56,684 bases of DNA, from positions 1 to 56,684 of the forward strand of contig DATCZA010000004.1 in assembly GCA_036526135.1 (NCBI GenBank), in the 5' to 3' direction. The stretch's first letter is position 1. Every line of letters starts with the position of its first letter. Below are positions 8,815 through 17,450 of the stretch, one piece after another. This stretch comes from UBA2965 sp036526135. Its GTDB lineage: Bacteria > Pseudomonadota > Gammaproteobacteria > Pseudomonadales > Azotimanducaceae. Made by a program: the position numbers and the translations under genes. The notes below the pieces were generated by a model. That model made no database searches. It was not told where the DNA came from and was given only the letters and a program-made list of their open reading frames with translations.

Positions 8815-9489
8815 ATGAAACGCACGATGTTTGCGCTCGGCGCGGCGCTGTTGCTGTCCGGTTCGCTCGCTCAGGCAGCCGCCCTGAACGTGACGATCTG
8901 GCAGGCGATTCCCGGGAAGTCTGCAGCCATGATGGAATCGGCCATGGCTGCGAAGGCCATTCAGGAGAAGCTGGGGGCCAGCGTCACGATCGCGCTGGAC
9001 AACACCGGCCGCCTGCACTACGGAGTGGGCGGCTTCGAGAACTGGGGCGCCTGGGCGAAGTGGGTCGAAAAGCTCCAGGACAGTGAGGACTGGGCAGCCT
9101 GGCAGCAGAGATCGGGCGCAGATCCTGCCGCCATACAGGAAGAGAACTTCATCCTCAACACGGTGCCCGGCACCGACAGTCCGGTCGGCCGGGACGATCT
9201 GGGGAGCGTATACCAGGTATTCATCTGGGACCCGTCCGGCACGAACGTCGCGCCGCTGGTTGAGCGGGCACTTCAGGCGGCCGCGATTCATGCAAAGGCC
9301 GGCATCGCGGTGGGCGTCAGCGTCGATCAGCACCTGCGGATGCACTACGTGATGAACTTCAAGGACTGGGCAGACTGGGCCAAGCTGCAGGACAACCCCA
9401 TCGAGGAGTTCGAGCAGTTCATGCTCCGCAACGCGGCCAATCCGGTCGGCGACCTGGTCGAGGTGTACACGGTCAATCGCCTGCCGTAG
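8815..9489 (+). CDS. Secreted two-repeat protein of unknown function (dimeric alpha/beta-barrel-like)
   Basis: The 224 residues start with a clear signal peptide (cleavage probably after LAQAA, about residue 22). The mature part is two copies of one ~95-residue unit. Each opens with a V-(T/F)-IW strand, has an Ala-rich helix, then a strand ending LHYGVGGFENWGAWAKW in copy one and MHYVMNFKDWADWAKL in copy two, then a helix and a last strand with N-x-V or V-x-x-V. The pattern suggests a duplicated ferredoxin-like alpha/beta-barrel fold (ABM or NIPSNAP type), but I do not recognise the family. It is periplasmic or exported. A perfect hairpin at 9501 follows. Confidence 0.75.
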   Translation: MKRTMFALGAALLLSGSLAQAAALNVTIWQAIPGKSAAMMESAMAAKAIQEKLGASVTIALDNTGRLHYGVGGFENWGAWAKWVEKLQDSEDWAAWQQRSGADPAAIQEENFILNTVPGTDSPVGRDDLGSVYQVFIWDPSGTNVAPLVERALQAAAIHAKAGIAVGVSVDQHLRMHYVMNFKDWADWAKLQDNPIEEFEQFMLRNAANPVGDLVEVYTVNRLP

Positions 9490-9500
9490 TCGGTTCGCTC

Positions 9501-9527
9501 GGATGTCCGCCCGTCGGGCGGACATCC
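9501..9527. terminator. Perfect hairpin between convergent genes
   Basis: Twelve-base arms GGATGTCCGCCC and GGGCGGACATCC pair perfectly around the loop GTC. It lies 11 bases after the stop of the secreted protein and 20 bases after the glutaminase stop on the other strand. Neither side has a run of T, so it may be a bidirectional transcript end or mRNA 3' protection rather than a classic intrinsic terminator. Confidence 0.6.
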
Positions 9528-9547
9528 AGCGGGCCATCCGCCCGGCG

Positions 9548-11299
9548 TCAAACGGGCTGAGCGCTCTGGGAGAGCCGGAACGCGTTGATCTCCAGTTCCA
9601 GCACCGCTTCGTGGATGCCCAGGGCGCCGGCGACGGCTCGTAGCTTCTCCTGCTCTTCCATTTCGATGATGCCGTCGGCGCAGGCCACCTGAAAAGCGGT
9701 TTCGAGAATGATCTCGCGCGCCTGGTCATCGATCAGGCTGGATTGCTCGCCGAGCTCGACGAGCAGCCGATCGAACGGCGAACGCGCCGGGCCGACATCA
9801 CCGCCGTTCTGCGAACCATCGCGCCAGGCCGCAGCTGTGTCTGCCCGCGAACGGGCAAGCGCTTCCAAGGCACCCGACAGCGCTGGCTCACCGATCAGTT
9901 CGCTATGAACGGACTCCATGATGGCCAGTTCGGCTGCCTGCAGCTCGCCGTCCGCCAGGCTGATATCCACCATGCAGTGCAGGATCATGTCACGCACCCG
10001 CAGGGCGGTGTGATCACCATTGGCGATGCCCCAGCGCAGATCGGAGAGATCCCGCTGCTTGCGCTGTTGTCTGGACACGCGCGGATCACGCTTGCAGCCC
10101 GAACGGCCGCCGGACAGATTGTCGTACATGTGGACACTGTACCGTTCGACCAGCTGCCGGCAGAAACTGACGCCCCGCACCGAATTCCCGTAGGAATCCA
10201 ACCGCGGTGAGAAGGTGGCGAATCCCAGCAGGTTGGGCACCACGACCATGACAGATCCGGCGACGCCGGATTTGGCCGGCAGGCCCACCTCCAACGTGAA
10301 CCCGCCGGCATTGTCGTACATGCCTGCCGCCTGCATCACCGAGATCGTCCTCTTGACGATGTCGGTGGAGAGCACCTGGCGTCCGTTGATGGGACATACG
10401 CCCCCGTTCGCCAGCGTAGCCGCCGCTACGGACAGCATGCGTGCGGTCATCTCCATGCTGCAGCAAGAAAAGTAGACATCCAGCATCTTGTGCAGATCTA
10501 CATCGCGGGGCAGGCCCCGACGGCCCTGCAGCAAATAGGCGATGGCGAAATTGTTGTAAGCGCTGGCGCGCTCGGAAAGCATGGTCTCTTCGCTGAAGCG
10601 TACCGGCGCGCACCGGCCACAGAGGCCGGCCCAGAGCTCCATCAGTTGCGTGGTGATCTCACGGGCATCCAGATCCGGCGCGCCGGACGCCACCACGCCA
10701 GCCACCATGATCGCGCCAGCATTGACGCAGGGGTTGTAAGGCCGCATGTCCGGCAAGAGATCCAGGGCATTGAAGGGCCTTCCGGACGGTTCGACGCCGA
10801 CGAACTGGTGGGTGAACTCCTCTCCCTCCCGGGCCAGCGCGTAGGCGTAGGTGAGCGGCTTGGAGACGGACTGGACGGAGTGGTAGACGTCCACATCACC
10901 GATCGCCAGGCGCTGACCGTCGACCGTGCAGACCGCCACGCCCCAGCGTTCCGGATCGGCATCCCGCAGGATCGGGATGTAGTCGGCATTCGCACCGCTG
11001 CGGTCGCTGGCCACCTGTTCGTAGATGTACTGAATGTCCTGCCGGAAGTCCTGCCATTCAGGCACGATCAGCCGCTTATTCAGTACACGCGCCACCATAA
11101 GCAGCTCGGGGCTGACCAGCTGCCGGAAGGTTTCGAGATCAATCGGACGCTCCGCCAGTTCGTCCAGGCCCTGCCAGGTCCGGCGCAGACGGAAATCGTC
11201 CGGCTGGATCCCGCAGGCCAGGAATTTTTCTCGCAGCGTTGCCGCCGTGCAGACCCCCGAGTCTGCAACGCGGGCAAACAATTCGGCGAGACGATCCAT
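9548..11299 (-). CDS. glsA: Glutaminase, long eukaryote-like form with TerB-like C-terminus
   Basis: Hydrolyses glutamine to glutamate and ammonia. The glutaminase domain (about residues 80-390) shows the serine-lysine dyad motif SVSK (144-147), PYNPCVNAGAI with the substrate Asn193, NNFAIAYLL and LPAKSGVAG. At 583 residues it is almost twice the usual bacterial length (~300). The first ~75 residues resemble the EF-hand-like leader of animal GLS. The last ~160, instead of ankyrin repeats, hold two TerB-like helical units marked by LADGEL and CADGIIEMEEQ. It lies 274 bases downstream of an ABC importer operon on the same strand whose ATPase has a similar C-terminal part, so the two may work together. 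Catalysis is secure; the role of the added domains is inference. Confidence 0.92.
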   Translation of the reverse strand: MDRLAELFARVADSGVCTAATLREKFLACGIQPDDFRLRRTWQGLDELAERPIDLETFRQLVSPELLMVARVLNKRLIVPEWQDFRQDIQYIYEQVASDRSGANADYIPILRDADPERWGVAVCTVDGQRLAIGDVDVYHSVQSVSKPLTYAYALAREGEEFTHQFVGVEPSGRPFNALDLLPDMRPYNPCVNAGAIMVAGVVASGAPDLDAREITTQLMELWAGLCGRCAPVRFSEETMLSERASAYNNFAIAYLLQGRRGLPRDVDLHKMLDVYFSCCSMEMTARMLSVAAATLANGGVCPINGRQVLSTDIVKRTISVMQAAGMYDNAGGFTLEVGLPAKSGVAGSVMVVVPNLLGFATFSPRLDSYGNSVRGVSFCRQLVERYSVHMYDNLSGGRSGCKRDPRVSRQQRKQRDLSDLRWGIANGDHTALRVRDMILHCMVDISLADGELQAAELAIMESVHSELIGEPALSGALEALARSRADTAAAWRDGSQNGGDVGPARSPFDRLLVELGEQSSLIDDQAREIILETAFQVACADGIIEMEEQEKLRAVAGALGIHEAVLELEINAFRLSQSAQPV

Positions 11300-11573
11300 G
11301 AAAGCGCCTCACATCTGAGAAAGGCAGTAAAGGCCCTTTTCTGAGTTGGCGCAAACACCTTCCAGCTCAGGCTGCCAATGGTGTCAGGATTCCAAGGCTG
11401 AATCCAGCAGGTAATCTGGCTTTGCACGGCGCGCGCAGGCACCATTCAGCTCCAGCCTCACTTCGATTCTGAAATCGCGACCGGGAGCAGCATTTACGTG
11501 CGTTCGGGAGGTGGTCAGCTTTCCGAATTCCTCGGCCTGCCGGCACCCCTTGGATTTGCCCAGGGGCCGGGGC

Positions 11574-12920
11574 TCAGAGCTCGATGCGCGTGGTGAAGAA
11601 GCCTTTGGCCACGTAGCCTTCGCACACCATGTCGGCGTACTTCGCCGAGAAGAAACGCCCCACGGAGATAACCTTGCCGCCCCGCATGAAGGTGGGCTCC
11701 GCTTCCGGGACCAACGCGCGCGCCTCCCCCACCTGCGCTTCGTTTTGAGGCACGATGACCACCTGATGCCTGCCCTGGTCGCTCGAGCTGGTGACGTAGC
11801 GGATGACCATCGCACCCACCTCGTCCATGACCGTCGTCTCTTCCTCGGTGACCGTCTCGTCTGCGTGCACGAAGTGCTGGAGCACGTCGAGCAGCTCCGA
11901 GGCCTGCTCGGTGGGCGGAGAGACCCGCAGGTATGCCGCTACGGCGGCGCGCACCGCCATGATGCCCTCGCCCGTCACGGGGGGAGAAGTGAGGTCCGGC
12001 AGGGGAACGTTCCACCGCTCGGCGAATTCCCGGAGGAGCTCCACCTCACGCTCGTCCACACGCTCGTCCACGTAAATGACCGCCTTGAAGACTTCCATCA
12101 GCTCCTCGATGCCCTGTGCCTCGAGGAGGAGTCCCTCCCTCGACCGCTCGAGCTGCTCCTTGCGGCGAAGGTCCTCGAAACGGCTCAGCAGGTCCTCGGC
12201 TCTGATCTGCTCCCGGGCGGCCCCGGAGATGTCGTGCAGCACCTGGCCCTGGTGCATCATCACGATCCGGTCGCCCAGATCCACCGCCTGCTGCATGGAG
12301 TGGGTCACCATCAGCGTGGTGATCCGTTCGCGCGCGATGATCTCGTGGGTGAGGCGGATCACCTGAGCCGCGCTCTTGGGGTCCAACGCCGCCGTATGCT
12401 CGTCCAGAAGAAGCAGGTCCGGCTTAAGCCAGGTCGCCATGAGCAGCGTGAGGGCCTGGCGCTGCCCGCCCGAGAGGGTGCCGATGGGGTTGTCCAGGCG
12501 ATTCTCCAGGCCCATGTTCAGAACGCGAATACGGTCCCGGATCTCGTCCCGAACGCCGGTCGTGAGAGCCGGCGCCAACCCTCGGCTCTGCCCGCGACGC
12601 GCTGCGAGCGCCAGGTTCTCCGCGATCGTCATGGCCGGCGCGGTACCCGAGAAGGGGTTTTGAAACACCCGCCCGACCAGGCGGGCGCGCCGATGCTCGG
12701 GCCAGTCGCTGATCGTCTCCCCCGAAAGGTGGATCGAGCCCGAGTCCACCGGAAAGGAGCCGGCGACGGCGTTCAGAATCGTCGACTTCCCGCTGCCGTT
12801 CATGCCGATGATGATCAGGAACGACCCATCGGCGAGGTCGATGGAAACGTCCGTCAGAGCGCGCACCTCGTTGCTGGTGCCCGCGTGAAACGTCTTCGAG
12901 ATCTTCTGGATGCTGAGCAT
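11574..12920 (-). CDS. ABC importer ATPase with TerB-like C-terminal extension (TrpXYZ type)
   Basis: Energises the importer encoded by the two upstream genes. Residues 1-240 are an ABC ATPase: Walker A GMNGSGKST (39-47), signature LSGGQ (149-153), Walker B LLLLDE (169-174) and the switch His in MVTHS (about 207). Members of this group (partners of ABC_sub_bind proteins) normally stop near 260. Here 448 residues continue into a helical region (270-390) with the acidic half-repeats VDERVDEREVELL and HADETVTEEETTV, like TerB, then a conserved tail with EARALVPEAEP and a strand-rich end. The start is three bases after the permease stop. The extension may be a regulatory or docking module. Confidence 0.88.
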   Translation of the reverse strand: MLSIQKISKTFHAGTSNEVRALTDVSIDLADGSFLIIIGMNGSGKSTILNAVAGSFPVDSGSIHLSGETISDWPEHRRARLVGRVFQNPFSGTAPAMTIAENLALAARRGQSRGLAPALTTGVRDEIRDRIRVLNMGLENRLDNPIGTLSGGQRQALTLLMATWLKPDLLLLDEHTAALDPKSAAQVIRLTHEIIARERITTLMVTHSMQQAVDLGDRIVMMHQGQVLHDISGAAREQIRAEDLLSRFEDLRRKEQLERSREGLLLEAQGIEELMEVFKAVIYVDERVDEREVELLREFAERWNVPLPDLTSPPVTGEGIMAVRAAVAAYLRVSPPTEQASELLDVLQHFVHADETVTEEETTVMDEVGAMVIRYVTSSSDQGRHQVVIVPQNEAQVGEARALVPEAEPTFMRGGKVISVGRFFSAKYADMVCEGYVAKGFFTTRIEL

Positions 12921-12923
12921 CTG

Positions 12924-13865
12924 TCAGGCCCCCGCGGACCGCAGTCGTGCCGACGGCCCGAAGCGTCTGATCAACGTGGGCGCCATCAGCGCGATGAACA
13001 CGAAGACCGCGGTGACCAGCTTGAGGTCGTTGGGATCAAGGCCCCAACGCAGCGCGATCGCCACCAGCAGCCTGAAGAGCACCGAACCCATGACGGCGCC
13101 GCACAGCAGGAGGCCGACCGTGCGGGCACCCACGAGCGCTTCGCCTATGATCACGCTCGCAAGGCCGATCACGATGATGCCGATCCCCATCTGCACGTCC
13201 GCAAAGCCCTGGTACTGGGCGATCAAGGCGCCGCTCAGGGCGATCAGGCCGTTCGACATGGCGAGCCCGAGGATGGTGAGCGTCTCCACGCTCACGCCCA
13301 GGGCACCCATCATCTGAGGATTGTCACCGGAGGCGCGCATGGCCGTACCGAGCTGGGTTCGGTAGAACCAGTAGAGAAACAGGCTGATCACAACCACGAC
13401 GACGAAAGCGCCCACCAGGATCGAAAGATCCCGGATCCCGACCGTCCAACCGAGGATGTTCACACCGGAACCCCCGCCAGCCAGCGCGTCTCCGAACCTT
13501 CCCACGTAGGTGGCCAGGGTCGTCTCGTTGATCAGGGGAATGTTGCTGCGCCCCATGATCCTCAGATTGATCGAGTAGAGGGCCGTCATCGCCAGGATCC
13601 CGGCCAGTAGAGGCTGGATCCGGCATTTCGTGGTCATCAGCCCCGTGCCCGTGCCCGCGACAAACCCGGCCAGAGCCGCGATGAGCGTAGCGACCGCCGG
13701 GTGGGTGCCCGAGGCGATCAACGCGGCCGCGACCGCAGCGCCAAGGGTGATCGACCCCTCCGCGGTGATGTCGGGAATGTGCAGGATGCGGAAACTCATG
13801 TACACGCCAAGGGCAAGTATCCCGAGGATGAGTCCCAGGGTGAGAGCTCCGATGAGAAGGTTCAT
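12924..13865 (-). CDS. ABC importer permease (TrpY-like, BPD_transp_2)
   Basis: The 313 residues hold about eight to nine hydrophobic segments, beginning MNLLIGALTLGLILGILALGV. The loop ITAEGSITLGAAVAAA and the late segment ALSGALIAQYQGFADVQMG are typical of the branched-chain/nucleoside-like permease group that works with ABC_sub_bind proteins. It forms the membrane channel (probably a homodimer) for the upstream binding protein and downstream ATPase. Gaps of three bases on both sides show a tight operon. Confidence 0.9.
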   Translation of the reverse strand: MNLLIGALTLGLILGILALGVYMSFRILHIPDITAEGSITLGAAVAAALIASGTHPAVATLIAALAGFVAGTGTGLMTTKCRIQPLLAGILAMTALYSINLRIMGRSNIPLINETTLATYVGRFGDALAGGGSGVNILGWTVGIRDLSILVGAFVVVVVISLFLYWFYRTQLGTAMRASGDNPQMMGALGVSVETLTILGLAMSNGLIALSGALIAQYQGFADVQMGIGIIVIGLASVIIGEALVGARTVGLLLCGAVMGSVLFRLLVAIALRWGLDPNDLKLVTAVFVFIALMAPTLIRRFGPSARLRSAGA

Positions 13866-13868
13866 GGT

Positions 13869-15902
13869 TCAGTGCCCCTGTGCATTGGCGAGCCCGATCA
13901 GCTCGTCGGAAAAGCGGACCCCGAAGCGGCGCGCGGCTTCGTGGTTCAGGATGTACCGGGTCGTCGATGCCGGCCTGAACGGCAGAGCGGCCACCGACTC
14001 GCCGCGAAGAACGCGTGCGGCGAGCCTCCCGGCCTCGACCCCGGCGTCGAAATAGTCTCGCCCGACGATGACGAGCGGCCCGAACTCGGCTGCCGTGACG
14101 GAGAATGTGATCACCGGAATCCTTTCCCGGTCAGCGGCTTCCATGACCGCGGGGTAGCTCGACGAGATCAGGTTGTCCACGACCTGCACCCAGACATCGG
14201 GCCGCGTGGCTGCGAGCGCGATCGAAGCATCCAGGACGTCTGCGGCCGTGGCGATACCGATGTTCTCCACCGAGTAGCCCCGTGCCTTTGCCACTTCTAG
14301 AAGCCTGTCCCTGTTGTACTGGGAGTTGACTTCCGCCGGCGTGAACAGCGTTCCCAGCGTCCGGGCTTCGGGGAAGAGCTCGGCGACGATGTCCAACGCC
14401 GACTCGAGCGGTTGGTTCAGGTAGGCGCCCGTGGCCGTCGGCACGTGATCCGTATCGCTTATGCCGGCTCCGACGATGAAGGGGTTCGACACCATCCCGA
14501 AGACGATCGGGATCCCGCGGACTCGCTGCAGCGCGTTCTGGAGCGCCGGCGTGCTTAGAGTCATTATCAGCTCCGTGCTCGTGGGCCTGATGGCGTCGAT
14601 GATGCTGACGAGGGTCGGCATGTCCCCCTGGGCCGAGTGAACGCGCAAGTTGAGCCTAAGATCGGGGTCGAAGCCCCCCTGAGCAAGGCCCAGCCTGACC
14701 CCTTCAATGGATTGCTCCGCAACCGGGCTCTCCGAGTACATGACCAGGTCGACGTTCGGCACCTGCCCTCCTTCGGCGAGCCGGTCCCAGCGCAGCCACT
14801 CGGGCGGTTCGGGCTTAGGTAGCCCTCGCTCCCGCGTGCCGGAGTCATCGATCACGACGCTCGCGCTGGCCACGAGGTCGGGTCCGATGCGCCAGCTGCG
14901 GGAGATCCCGTCCAGCACCGTAAGGTTGAGGTGCAGGTCGACCGGGATCCAGTTCTCCACCGGGACGCTCGCAGGATCCCGCCCTTCGAGGACGTCGGCG
15001 GCGAGAAGACCCTGCACATAGCCGATGTCCTCATACCTGGCACCCAGGTCCAGGAGGGAGCCTCGGCCGACCGAACCCGGCAGGGAAGTCACGACCGGAA
15101 CGCCGCCGCGACGGGCAGCCTCGATGAGCGCATCGATGGCAGTGTAGACGGTGCTGTCCGGGCTCACCCAGAGGACGTCGATCCCCCGCGAGATCACGGA
15201 CTGCGCCACCTCGCTGGCCGCCGTCGATGACTCCGCGTTCCCCTCCACGAGCTCCATCCCGAACTCGGCGGCGGCGGCGCGGGCCAAGTGGGTGGCCGCC
15301 TCGGAGTTCGCCTCCGTCGGGTTCCACACGAGGCCCACCCGGCGCGCGGCAGGATTGATGGTCCGCACCAGGTCGAACAGCTCCCGCACGGGTGGCAGGC
15401 TGCCCAGGCCGGCCATGTAGGGCGGGTGGTCCAAGTGGTCCTCACGACTGATACCGACCCCGGCGCCGTAGGGATCGGAAGAGATACCGAAGATGTGCAC
15501 GGTCGGATTCGCCCGGGACCGGTTGGCGTTCGCCACGGTCTGCAGTGAGGGGGTCGAGGCCGTGATGATCATATCCAGGCCTGCGCTGGTGACCTGCGCG
15601 GCGATGGCGTTGGCAACGGCCAGGTCGCCCTGGGCGTTGTATTGGATCACTTCGAGGCGGTCACCATCCACGTAACCCCGCGCCGCGAGCCCCGCCAGTA
15701 TCCCCCGGACCCCTTCATCCACCGGCTGCACGGGGGCGAGCTGCACCAGCGCGACCCGCCACACTTTTGCGGCATCGTCAGCGTCGGAAACCGTCCGGTC
15801 CTTTCGGGCCTCGAGGTCGGAAAACAGAAGGATCGCGGCGGCCGCCGCGATCGCGATCAACCCGAAAGAGAGCCTGCCCAACACGCTCGTGGAGTTCACC
15901 AT
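13869..15902 (-). CDS. Double-length ABC importer binding protein (two ABC_sub_bind domains)
   Basis: Captures the substrate for the importer. The N-terminal hydrophobic segment (about residues 10-28) acts as signal or anchor. The protein has 677 residues, twice the usual ~320, because the domain is present twice: copy one about 48-345 (WRVALVQLAPVQPVDEGVRG, then ITASTPSLQTV and GISSDPYGAGV), copy two about 375-670 (VDLVMYSESPVAEQSIEGVR, then MTLSTPALQNA and GMVSNPFIVGA). Corresponding motifs sit at matching positions in both copies, so this is a within-gene duplication. The ligand is unknown; related proteins bind tryptophan, other amino acids or similar small molecules. First gene of the operon, with an A+T-rich stretch just upstream. 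Confidence 0.88.
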   Translation of the reverse strand: MVNSTSVLGRLSFGLIAIAAAAAILLFSDLEARKDRTVSDADDAAKVWRVALVQLAPVQPVDEGVRGILAGLAARGYVDGDRLEVIQYNAQGDLAVANAIAAQVTSAGLDMIITASTPSLQTVANANRSRANPTVHIFGISSDPYGAGVGISREDHLDHPPYMAGLGSLPPVRELFDLVRTINPAARRVGLVWNPTEANSEAATHLARAAAAEFGMELVEGNAESSTAASEVAQSVISRGIDVLWVSPDSTVYTAIDALIEAARRGGVPVVTSLPGSVGRGSLLDLGARYEDIGYVQGLLAADVLEGRDPASVPVENWIPVDLHLNLTVLDGISRSWRIGPDLVASASVVIDDSGTRERGLPKPEPPEWLRWDRLAEGGQVPNVDLVMYSESPVAEQSIEGVRLGLAQGGFDPDLRLNLRVHSAQGDMPTLVSIIDAIRPTSTELIMTLSTPALQNALQRVRGIPIVFGMVSNPFIVGAGISDTDHVPTATGAYLNQPLESALDIVAELFPEARTLGTLFTPAEVNSQYNRDRLLEVAKARGYSVENIGIATAADVLDASIALAATRPDVWVQVVDNLISSSYPAVMEAADRERIPVITFSVTAAEFGPLVIVGRDYFDAGVEAGRLAARVLRGESVAALPFRPASTTRYILNHEAARRFGVRFSDELIGLANAQGH

Positions 15903-15983
15903 CGAGAATCTACACTTCCCCCCAACCTGTATAAGACATCTTACGTTGGGAAAACAAAAGCAAAAAAGCTCTGGTTGCGAGAA

Positions 15984-16170
15984 GAAGGGCCCGCCCGGCT
16001 ACCAGCCCAGCATCGAGTACATCACGCACCGGGCTTCCGCGGAGGCCGTCATGGCCTTCTTTCCGGGCCTGACGCGCGACGGGCTCCCAGACGGTGAGGG
16101 ATGGGCCGCGACGCTGTACCTCCTCGAGCGCGGCGGCCGCGTCACCGCCACCGATCCCCACCGAAGCCCC
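15984..16170 (+). pseudogene. Unrecognised gene fragment with strong coding bias
   Basis: In one plus-strand frame, about 60 codons running from GYQPSIEYITHRAS through FFPGLTRDGLPDGEG to LERGGRVTATDPH have G or C in nearly every third position, unlike the bases on either side. Upstream of 15984 the frame becomes Lys/Ser-rich and A-rich, and after 16170 it dissolves. I do not recognise the family. It looks like the inner or C-terminal part of a lost gene, stranded between the importer operon and the amidohydrolase. Confidence 0.4.
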
Positions 16171-16292
16171 GCATCGGATCGCAGCGATCAGCTCGACACC
16201 CTCGGCCCTTCGACCGATTCAAGGCGAATTCCGCCAACCTCGCCAGATACGGGCGTTATACTTTCGCGAACAGCCAGTGATGGGAGAAACAT

Positions 16293-17432
16293 GTGGCCCA
16301 TGCAAAGCCGTTGGTAGTGGATATGGACTCCCATGTGCTGGAACCGCCGGATCTGTGGCAGAGATACCTCGAGCCCAAATACCGGCATCGGGCCATCCGC
16401 ATCGAGCAGGGAGCCGATGGCATCGAAACGCTCTTCGTGGATGACAAGGCTCTGCTTTCCGGGCGGCTCGCGGCGCTCGGCGGCGCAGAGCACGACGCCG
16501 TTCGGACCTTCACAGACCCGGATCTGACCTACCTCGATGGCTGTCCGAAAGCTTCTTACGACACCCAGGCGCGCGTGCAGCTGCTCGACGAGTGGGGCGT
16601 GGACATGGGCGTGGTGTTCCCCACCATAGGAATTCTGTGGGACAAGGAAGACGATCCCGAGCTGGCAATGGCGTACGCGCGCGCCTACAACAACTGGCAG
16701 TGGGATTTTGCCAAACCAGCTTTGGATCGCATCCTGCCGATCGCTCATGTTCCCCTGTACGACGTGGATCTTGCCTACGAGGAACTCAAGCGCTGCCTGA
16801 AGCTCGGCTTCAAGGGCATGTTTATGGCGCCAGAGCCCGTGTGTGGCAGGCGCCCTTCCCACCCGGATTTCGATCCCATATGGCAGTTGCTGATCGATGC
16901 CGACCTGCCCATATGCATTCACCTCATCGTACGTTTCGACAGGGTGGTGAATCTTTCGAATACCCAGTGGTGGGACGTAACCCGGGAACGTCCGGATACG
17001 GTGTTCTCGTTCGGGCTGGGCGGAACCATGCAGCTGATACCGGCGGTCGCCGCGCTCGTGTGCGACGGCTTGTTCGAGCGCCACCCCCGGTTGAAGGTGG
17101 CCATCGTCGAGTCCGGCGCCGGATACGTCCGCTACTTGATGGACCGATTGGACGAGAAATACGCTAGGTTCAAGGCAACGAGTTGCCTGTCCAGGCCACC
17201 CAGCGAATACATCCGGGAAAACTTCTGGTTCGTCATGGACCCGAGCGAAGCCAGCATCGACGCTCAGTGCGATCTGGTAGGGGAGGACAAGTTCCTTTGG
17301 GGGTCTGACTATCCCCATGTGGATTCCCACCTCACCGCCATGCAGGAGCTCCATGCCGCCCTCGAACCCATGTCCGAGCATCGCCGCACCCTGGTGCTCG
17401 GTGAAAACGCGCGCAGGCTGTTCCGTATCTGA
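16293..17432 (+). CDS. Amidohydrolase-2 family metal-dependent hydrolase
   Basis: The 379 residues form a TIM-barrel hydrolase or decarboxylase of the Amidohydro_2 (ACMSD-like) group. The first strand VVDMDSHVLEPPDLW has Asp-x-His in place of the classic His-x-His, which is common in this branch. Later metal or catalytic positions are ICIHLIVRF, VAIVESGAGYV and FLWGSDYPHVDS (the final metal-site Asp). Likely cytoplasmic; the substrate is unknown but often an aromatic or polyketide-like acid. The GTG start at 16293 has GGGAGAAAC in front. An ATG two bases upstream is in another frame. It stands alone, convergent with the lipoprotein at 17451. Confidence 0.85.
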   Translation: MAHAKPLVVDMDSHVLEPPDLWQRYLEPKYRHRAIRIEQGADGIETLFVDDKALLSGRLAALGGAEHDAVRTFTDPDLTYLDGCPKASYDTQARVQLLDEWGVDMGVVFPTIGILWDKEDDPELAMAYARAYNNWQWDFAKPALDRILPIAHVPLYDVDLAYEELKRCLKLGFKGMFMAPEPVCGRRPSHPDFDPIWQLLIDADLPICIHLIVRFDRVVNLSNTQWWDVTRERPDTVFSFGLGGTMQLIPAVAALVCDGLFERHPRLKVAIVESGAGYVRYLMDRLDEKYARFKATSCLSRPPSEYIRENFWFVMDPSEASIDAQCDLVGEDKFLWGSDYPHVDSHLTAMQELHAALEPMSEHRRTLVLGENARRLFRI

Positions 17433-17450
17433 CCAGAGACAGCGAAGTCG

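Noticed and set aside
11511..13610. Long plus-strand open frame opposite the ABC ATPase and permease
   Set aside because: Antisense shadow rich in His, Arg and Gly; the minus-strand genes have Walker motifs and operon spacing.
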